Positions 4,896 to 7,588 of a stretch of DNA of 7,588 bases are shown here, piece by piece. Origin of the DNA: Candidatus Phaeomarinibacter sp. (GTDB lineage: Bacteria; Pseudomonadota; Alphaproteobacteria; CGMCC-115125); assembly GCA_028279995.1 (NCBI GenBank), contig JANQMQ010000629.1:1-7588 (forward strand), written 5' to 3'. Position 1 is the stretch's first letter. Each line of letters opens with the position of its first letter. The position numbers and the translations under genes were made by a program. The notes under the pieces were generated by a model, which was not told the origin of the DNA, did not search any database, and saw only the letters and a list, made by a program, of their open reading frames with translations.

Positions 4896-5296
4896 GCTGC
4901 CACACCCTGCATTCGCTCACGTTTTGTCAGAGGACGTGTTGCTATGGCTTCGGTCTGCACAAATTCTGAGGCGGGGGTGGCCGACATGGATAGGATGTCA
5001 ATATCCATCGCAACCACCTCAAATTGATTGAGCTTTTCAGCGTCAAAATCACGCCAAGCAATCTCCTTCCAGCCCTCCGCCACTGCCGCGCAAACACCCG
5101 GCGGGGCCTCCCGATCCCAATAGGGGGTAGAGCAAAGCTTCCGAAGATTTCCGGCAATGCCTTCCGGCGTTCTGAAAAAGGTCTGCGGTTTGTCAGACCA
5201 CACCTCGGGGTGGTATTTCGTGTTCAGCGCCCAATGGCCATGAATTGCGACGAAGAACTTTTTGTCGGATCGGCGCTTAATCAAATACAGCCGCAT
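4892..5296 (-). CDS. Conserved-looking phage protein, unknown
   Basis: This is a 134-residue protein starting MRLYLIKRRSDKKFFVAIHG. It continues with EVWSDKPQTFFRTPEGIAGN and LRKLCSTPYWDRE and ends KRERMQGVAA. The first half reads like a small alpha/beta domain with alternating basic and aromatic residues. The second half has a strand NQFEVVAMDIDIL and a polar tail. I recall similar short early-operon proteins in phages of this group but cannot name a function. I chose the ATG at 5296, which overlaps the previous ORF's TGA as TGATG. A GTG directly before it (5299) is an equally spaced alternative: AGGAG lies 6 bases from the GTG and 9 from the ATG. The stop overlaps the membrane-protein start as ATGA. 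Confidence 0.75.
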   Translation of the reverse strand: MRLYLIKRRSDKKFFVAIHGHWALNTKYHPEVWSDKPQTFFRTPEGIAGNLRKLCSTPYWDREAPPGVCAAVAEGWKEIAWRDFDAEKLNQFEVVAMDIDILSMSATPASEFVQTEAIATRPLTKRERMQGVAA

Positions 5297-5400
5297 CACT
5301 CCGCACTCCTGAATCCGTCATGCCAGGGAATAGGTGCCGGGGATGTGAGGGGCTTTCGGGCGGATATCACCCCGGTCTTGGTGTTCTTTGTGGGGGTCAT
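5296..5400 (-). CDS. 34-residue ORF between cro-like gene and next gene
   Basis: This very short frame starts at an ATG that overlaps the Cro-like stop as ATGA and ends with a TGA that overlaps the next start as TGATG, so it exactly fills the gap in the gapless operon. It begins MTPTKNTKTGVISARKPLTS and continues with PAPIPWHDGFRSAE. It is basic, rich in Pro and Thr, and probably unstructured. The ribosome-binding site is poor (GGTGGTGCCGC), so it would depend on coupling to the Cro-like gene. It may be a leader-type ORF that carries ribosomes to the next gene, or a small protein in its own right. The double overlap is the only evidence that it is translated. Confidence 0.5.
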   Translation of the reverse strand: MTPTKNTKTGVISARKPLTSPAPIPWHDGFRSAE

Positions 5401-5630
5401 GCGGCACCACCCGCCGCAGATTCTTCGGGCGCGAAGCGGCTGTAGGCGGGCCACACATGAAATGGCACCTCGCCGCTGGTCTCTTTTTCAATGTCCGCTG
5501 CCAAATCAGGGCTTGGTTGAGCCTTGCCGCTGACAAGTCGAGAGACCATCGCTTGCGTCCGCCCGATGCGCTCCGCAAAGTCCTCTTGCTTGATTTTATT
5601 GTCTTTTAGATATTGCGCTAGCGTCACCAT
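5397..5630 (-). CDS. Cro-like helix-turn-helix regulator (first gene of early operon)
   Basis: This is a 77-residue DNA-binding protein. Residues 3-38 hold a helix-turn-helix of the Cro/YdaS kind: LAQYLKDNKIKQEDFAERIG, then the recognition helix TQAMVSRLVSGKA. PSPDLAADIEKETSGEVPFH is the usual following helix and strand, and WP closes the fold. The last 15 residues are an Ala/Gly-rich tail. It opens the leftward operon and diverges from the CI-like gene, the standard place for Cro, which shuts off repressor and early promoters in the lytic cycle. The ATG at 5630 lies only six bases after a good -10 box, so the mRNA may be leaderless. Longer readings to 5672 translate the promoter itself and are rejected. 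It probably binds the CAGG...CCTG sites in 5639-5681. Confidence 0.88.
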   Translation of the reverse strand: MVTLAQYLKDNKIKQEDFAERIGRTQAMVSRLVSGKAQPSPDLAADIEKETSGEVPFHVWPAYSRFAPEESAAGGAA

Positions 5631-5636
5631 GCCCCA

Positions 5637-5665
5637 TTTATACCCCACAGGAATATACCTGACAA
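5637..5665 (-). promoter_or_regulatory. Leftward early promoter, probably leaderless
   Basis: On the minus strand TTGTCA (5665-5660) is followed by a 17-base spacer and TATAAA (5642-5637), each five of six to the sigma70 consensus. Only TGGGGC separates the -10 box from the ATG at 5630, so transcription would start at or next to the A of the start codon. The operator CAGGTATATTCCTG (minus strand, 5661-5648) overlaps the end of the -35 box and fills most of the spacer, so bound repressor would block the polymerase. Confidence 0.7.
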
Positions 5666-5681
5666 GCATCAATTATACCTG
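5639..5681. promoter_or_regulatory. Operator cluster between divergent cro-like and CI-like genes
   Basis: Three related units lie in the 64-bp divergent region: TATACCCC (5639-5646), CAGGAATATACCTG (5648-5661, arms CAGG/CCTG) and TATACCTG (5674-5681). The two TATACCTG copies are 20 bp apart, about two helical turns. A perfect version, CAGGTATACCTG, occurs at 6197-6208. The shared word and its place across both divergent starts make this the immunity operator. No clear promoter for the CI-like gene is visible. Confidence 0.68.
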
Positions 5682-5694
5682 GGGCGATTTTGCG

Positions 5695-6027
5695 ATGGTG
5701 CCAACCCTAACCTACCATGACGCCATGCGTGCTGCGGCGATCAGGAAGGCCAAGGGGCTGACTCAGGCTGAGCTTGCCGAGATGGTAGGCACGGAACAAC
5801 CCACCATTTCCCGGTTCGAAAAAGGCTCTGACGCGGTGACTCTGCGACTCATTCGTCAGGTGGCCGACGCGCTAGACGTGACCGTCGCTGATCTCTTTAA
5901 CGAGGACCGAACCCAGGCCGAGCAGACGTTGATCGAAGCGTTCCGCTCTCTGTCTGCTGAGCGTCAGCAGGGCTGGCTCGATCTGGCGCGGACGTTTCAT
6001 CAAGATCAGCCGCAAGCCGGACAATAA
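5695..6027 (+). CDS. CI-like repressor, short XRE type without peptidase domain
   Basis: This is a 110-residue XRE-family protein. The helix-turn-helix spans about residues 12-66: AAIRKAKGLTQAELAEMVGT, the recognition helix EQPTISRFEKG, then LRLIRQVADALDVTVADLF. The last 35 residues form a helical segment (AEQTLIEAFRSLSAERQQGW), probably for dimer formation. There is no S24 self-cleaving peptidase domain, so RecA-dependent autocleavage is not expected and induction must work otherwise. It diverges from the Cro-like gene across the operator cluster, the usual place of the lysogeny repressor. I chose the ATG at 5695; the site before it (GGGGCGATTTTGCG) is weak, and an internal ATG ten codons on is possible. 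A reading back to 5524 would run over the Cro-like gene and the operators and is rejected. The 3' end is overlapped on the opposite strand by a small ORF. Confidence 0.88.
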   Translation: MVPTLTYHDAMRAAAIRKAKGLTQAELAEMVGTEQPTISRFEKGSDAVTLRLIRQVADALDVTVADLFNEDRTQAEQTLIEAFRSLSAERQQGWLDLARTFHQDQPQAGQ

Positions 6028-6094
6028 ATCGCAACAGCTGGTCGTCATCCATTTTTCGTAGTTCTTGCTTGAATTGGGCCTCCAGGGAATCCAT
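5897..6094 (-). CDS. Possible 65-residue protein antisense to repressor 3' end
   Basis: The ATG at 6094 has a strong ribosome-binding site (GGGGAGGG at 6107-6100, five bases away). The first 37 residues (MDSLEAQFKQELRKMDDDQL, then LRFIVRLAADLDE) look like a real pair of charged amphipathic helices. The last 28 residues are Ser/Thr/Ala/Arg-rich and could be the complement of the repressor gene's codons. The stop at 5897 lies 131 bases inside the repressor gene, so the two transcripts would collide and be partly complementary. It would be transcribed leftward from the second operator region. If real, it could be a regulator that opposes the repressor; I know of no family. A longer reading to 6139 uses a TTG start and has no ribosome-binding site. 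Confidence 0.42.
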   Translation of the reverse strand: MDSLEAQFKQELRKMDDDQLLRFIVRLAADLDETSAPDRASPADAQQTESGTLRSTSARPGFGPR

Positions 6095-6158
6095 GGCCAC
6101 CCTCCCCACAACACCATAAGAACAATAGGTGAACGTCAAAATAGACGCCCGCCTTAGA

Positions 6159-6216
6159 TACGCAAGTATTCCTGGTGTGTATTTTTGTGCTTTACACAGG
6201 TATACCTGATGTGTAT
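6159..6216. promoter_or_regulatory. Second operator region: two 24-bp near-identical repeats
   Basis: Positions 6159-6182 and 6193-6216 match at 20 of 24 bases and start 34 bp apart. The second holds the perfect 12-bp palindrome CAGGTATACCTG (6197-6208) within an outer inverted pair TACACA/TGTGTA. The first has the degraded core AAGTATTCCTGG. The core matches the immunity operator at 5648-5661, so the CI-like or Cro-like protein should bind here too. The sites lie between the small leftward ORF at 6094 and the rightward ORF at 6249. Confidence 0.72.
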
Positions 6217-6219
6217 ATT
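6191..6219 (+). promoter_or_regulatory. Rightward promoter with operator in its spacer
   Basis: TTTACA (6191-6196), a 17-base spacer and TATATT (6214-6219) form a good sigma70-type promoter, each box five of six to consensus. The operator palindrome CAGGTATACCTG occupies the first 12 bases of the spacer, the same layout as in the leftward early promoter. Transcription would start near 6226, 20-25 bases before the ATG at 6249, and drive the rightward genes. Confidence 0.65.
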
Positions 6220-6248
6220 CAAATCATCGCAATCGAGGGGAGCCGCAA

Positions 6249-6545
6249 ATGCCGCTCAAGTATCGGACAATTGGAGACGTCAGAATATACGTTGATCGTC
6301 GCGGTGTTGCGCGCATTGGTCAGACTCCTTCCCATCGTGTGCTGCCCCCTGCACGGTTAAATGCCGTAGCTTCGGTAACAATTGTTAACGTTTCGTTAAG
6401 CCGTCCAAATCCAGTCATCTCTTTACCCCAGTTGAACTCCCCGATCCTATCGTCGGGCGTGACTAATCCTATGACTTTAGAGGGTCGTGGAAAAAAGTCA
6501 CGCAATATGCGACGGCAAGTCGCGACTTCAACGGGAGAGACCTGA
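6249..6545 (+). CDS. Possible 98-residue protein, unknown
   Basis: The ATG at 6249 has a strong ribosome-binding site (GAGGGGAG at 6235-6242) and lies just downstream of a good promoter. The TGA at 6543-6545 ends one base before the next ATG at 6547, which suggests coupling. The N-terminal part (MPLKYRTIGDVRIYVDRRGV, then ARIGQTPSHRV) looks protein-like, with two short strands. The rest is rich in Ser, Val, Pro and Asn with no recognisable fold, and its codons are less G/C-ended than those of the neighbours. The DNA of the second half also holds a CtrA-type box and two palindromes, so part of this stretch may be regulatory DNA that happens to be open. If only the first half is coding, the true gene would be broken. 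I know of no family. Confidence 0.42.
   Translation: MPLKYRTIGDVRIYVDRRGVARIGQTPSHRVLPPARLNAVASVTIVNVSLSRPNPVISLPQLNSPILSSGVTNPMTLEGRGKKSRNMRRQVATSTGET
6376..6399. promoter_or_regulatory. CtrA-type box TTAA-N7-TTAA with adjacent palindrome
   Basis: TTAACGTTTCGTTAA (6385-6399) is an exact TTAA-N7-TTAA, the full-site pattern bound by the alphaproteobacterial cell-cycle regulator CtrA. It is also an inverted repeat (TTAACG, TTT, CGTTAA). It overlaps a perfect 12-bp palindrome TAACAATTGTTA (6376-6387). The site lies about 150 bases before the hexapeptide-repeat gene. CtrA binding is inferred from the pattern only. Confidence 0.5.
6517..6528. promoter_or_regulatory. Perfect 12-bp palindrome AAGTCGCGACTT
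   Basis: AAGTCGCGACTT reads the same on both strands and ends 18 bases before the ATG at 6547, just ahead of the ribosome-binding site (GGGAGAG). It could be an operator for the hexapeptide-repeat operon or a small RNA hairpin. It also lies in the frame of the possible 98-residue ORF. It does not resemble the CAGGTATACCTG operator, so a different protein would bind it. Confidence 0.4.
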
Positions 6546-6546
6546 C

Positions 6547-7095
6547 ATGACTGACTTGAAAAAACGCCAGCACACCAACCCGGATGGCTCCGATGTTCTT
6601 ATCTATGCGAGCCCAAAGGCCATTATCGGTGATTGCGTCACGTTTGGCGAGGGCGTGTCCATTCACCAGTATGCCGTGATTGGCGAGCGCTCAGAAATAA
6701 GGAGGGGCGCCGTCATTGGCTCTGGTGCGGCGGTTGGGACTGACGCACAGCTTGGAGCATTCACTGTACTTGCTGACGGTGGAAAGCTGGCTGGCGGCAA
6801 CCGCACCCTCTACCCGATTTCTATCGCAGGTCTTTCGGATGGGTCTTTAGGCCTCACCGTCACGATGACCAGAGAGATGATGCAGATCGGCGTTGATGTG
6901 CTTCCGCTGAGCGAATGGTGGTCTCTCGACGATGACGAGCTAACCGCAGTGACAAAAGATCACCGCTTTCGAGCGTGGTGGCGGACCTACAAGCCCGTCC
7001 TGATGGCCATGGCCCATGCGCGCGGGTGGGCTGACACGCTCGTTATGACGGGCGGTCGTATTGAGTGGACAGACGCAAAGGAGCCTGACGGATGA
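6547..7095 (+). CDS. Hexapeptide-repeat (left-handed beta-helix) phage protein
   Basis: This is a 182-residue protein. Residues about 18-80 show repeated hexapeptides of the [LIV]-G-x-x-x-x type: AIIGDC VTFGEG VSIHQY AVIGER SEIRRG AVIGSG AAVGTD AQLGAF. These build a left-handed beta-helix as in LpxA-type acyltransferases. Only about eight or nine turns' worth of hexapeptides is present, and I see no clear catalytic His or cofactor-binding extension, so transferase activity is doubtful. The second half (LYPISIAGLSDGSLGLTVTM, SEWWSLDDDELTAVTKDHRF, WWRTYKPVLMAMAHARGW) is a separate alpha-rich domain with many tryptophans and the look of a phage-specific module. I chose the ATG at 6547, which has GGGAGAG upstream and is one base from the preceding stop. 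A frame open back to 6487 has no ribosome-binding site. It is ATGA-coupled to the next gene. Its role in the phage is unknown; a structural scaffold or surface-modifying enzyme is conceivable. Confidence 0.85.
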   Translation: MTDLKKRQHTNPDGSDVLIYASPKAIIGDCVTFGEGVSIHQYAVIGERSEIRRGAVIGSGAAVGTDAQLGAFTVLADGGKLAGGNRTLYPISIAGLSDGSLGLTVTMTREMMQIGVDVLPLSEWWSLDDDELTAVTKDHRFRAWWRTYKPVLMAMAHARGWADTLVMTGGRIEWTDAKEPDG

Positions 7096-7547
7096 CCGTG
7101 ACCGCATACCACTTCACATCTGACACTCTGCGCGACGGTAGGCCGATTCCGGCGATTGGCGAAGAGTTGCGCCATGACGGACCTGTTAAGATATGCGCGT
7201 CGGGTCTTCACGCCTCGCGGCACGTTTTCGATGCGCTGTCTTTTGCGCCCGGCACCCTGCTTCACAAAGTCGAGTGCCGAGACATTGTTGAAGAGGAAAA
7301 CGACAAGCTGGTCTGTCGCTCACGGACGATTATCGCGACCATTGATGCCGAAGAGGTCTTGCGGCGGTTTGCCCGCCGACCCGCCCTGGACGTCATCCAT
7401 CTATGGGACGCGCCCGATGTGGTCCGGGAATACCTGGAAACGGGCGATGAAAGCCTTCGGGATGCTGCGCGGGATGCATTCATTGAAAAATCAAAACGCC
7501 TCCTGACAGCCATGATTGCCGCTGAGTTTCGGAGGACCGCACAATGA
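7092..7547 (+). CDS. Phage protein with 'GLHAS' motif (DUF7666-like)
   Basis: This is a 151-residue protein. The segment PVKICASGLHASRHVFDALS resembles the 'C-x-x-G-(F/L)-H-A-(C/S)' motif of widespread phage and prophage proteins annotated as DUF7666 or left unnamed. In these a short N-terminal strand pair is followed by this motif and then by strands such as GTLLHKVECRDIVEEENDKL and SRTIIATIDAEEVL. The C-terminal 60 residues are helical (HLWDAPDVVREYLETGDESL, then RDAARDAFIEKSK). The function of the family is not known to me. The start at 7092 is an ATGA overlap with the hexapeptide gene and has AAAGGAG eight bases before it. The stop overlaps the next gene as ATGA. The gene is soluble and intact, with codon use like its neighbours. 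Confidence 0.8.
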   Translation: MTVTAYHFTSDTLRDGRPIPAIGEELRHDGPVKICASGLHASRHVFDALSFAPGTLLHKVECRDIVEEENDKLVCRSRTIIATIDAEEVLRRFARRPALDVIHLWDAPDVVREYLETGDESLRDAARDAFIEKSKRLLTAMIAAEFRRTAQ

Positions 7548-7588
7548 CAGAATATAAAGTGGGCCGGTGGTATCCGTGGAGTGGGGGT
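7544..7588 (+). CDS. Start of a further phage gene, cut off by window edge
   Basis: Only 15 codons are visible: MTEYKVGRWYPWSGG. The ATG overlaps the previous stop as ATGA and has GGAGGA seven bases before it. The W-x-PW-x-GG pattern is the typical opening of short unnamed phage proteins of the 'G-x-W-x-P-W-x-GG-x-x-P-V' kind that I recall from alphaproteobacterial phages. The rest lies outside the window, so no function can be given. Confidence 0.7.
   Translation, partial: MTEYKVGRWYPWSGG

Noticed and set aside
4642..5533. Long plus-strand frames at 4642-5031 and 5024-5533
   Set aside because: Both lie opposite an unbroken chain of overlapping minus-strand genes and have no start signals or family features.
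5318..5578. 86-codon minus-strand frame overlapping the Cro-like gene
   Set aside because: It is out of frame with the Cro-like protein, which has a clear helix-turn-helix and correct start context. The alternative has no ribosome-binding site and no recognisable fold.
5631..5672. Upstream extension of the Cro-like gene to a TTG or ATG near 5670
   Set aside because: The extension would translate the -35 and -10 boxes and the operator and has no ribosome-binding site.
6320..6505. 61-codon minus-strand frame (begins RDFFPRPSKVIGL)
   Set aside because: The product looks fairly protein-like, but it begins with TTG, has no ribosome-binding site and no promoter. The plus-strand frame over the same bases has a strong start and fits the spacing to the next gene. 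It is kept only as a weak alternative.
1..7588. tRNA genes, CRISPR arrays, insertion sequences, attachment sites
   Set aside because: I looked for cloverleaf-like segments, spaced direct repeats, terminal inverted repeats with a transposase, and integrase genes, and found none.

Overview
This window reads as the early and immunity region of a temperate phage (prophage) from an alphaproteobacterium, most likely Rhodobacterales or a relative. The basis is the gene content: Cro-like and CI-like regulators, a replication initiator, SSB, a RusA resolvase and a cluster of phage-type DNA methyltransferases. The moderately high G+C, the phage-family sequence styles and a perfect TTAA-N7-TTAA box (the CtrA full-site pattern of alphaproteobacteria) agree with this. 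The host assignment is inference, because no host gene or attachment site is in the window.

Left part (1-5630, minus strand): one gapless leftward operon of 15 genes. Transcription order is: Cro-like regulator (5397-5630); a 34-residue ORF (5296-5400); a 134-residue unknown; a three-helix membrane protein; a 56-residue basic helical protein; a cytosine-C5-methyltransferase-like protein; an NPPW methyltransferase-like protein that appears to lack its AdoMet-binding motif; a Dam-type phage adenine methyltransferase; RusA; an O-like replication protein; a possible P-like helicase loader; SSB; a DUF551-like protein; a small membrane protein; and a winged-helix protein that runs off the left edge. 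Eleven of the 14 joints are ATGA overlaps. One is TGATG, one is an 8-base overlap with a GTG start, and one is a 227-base out-of-frame overlap between the O-like and P-like genes.

Replication: the O-like gene carries a lambda-style origin candidate. Repeated TGTCTC units (GAGACA on the coding strand), including a perfect 11-bp tandem triplet, are followed by an A/T-rich polypyrimidine tract and an inverted repeat, in the same order along the gene as in lambda O.

Immunity region (5631-6248): the Cro-like gene and a 110-residue CI-like repressor without a peptidase domain diverge from a 64-bp region with CAGG...TATACCTG operator motifs. A second operator region (6159-6216) holds two 24-bp near-identical repeats, one around a perfect CAGGTATACCTG palindrome. 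In both regions the operator lies in the 17-bp spacer of a sigma70-like promoter, so one regulator probably controls both. A possible 65-residue ORF runs from the second region back into the 3' end of the repressor gene on the opposite strand.

Right part (6249-7588, plus strand): a weakly supported 98-residue ORF that contains the CtrA-like box, then a hexapeptide-repeat (beta-helix) protein, a protein with a 'GLHAS' motif, and the first 15 codons of a further gene. The last three are joined by ATGA overlaps. I see no tRNA, CRISPR array, insertion sequence or convincing terminator.
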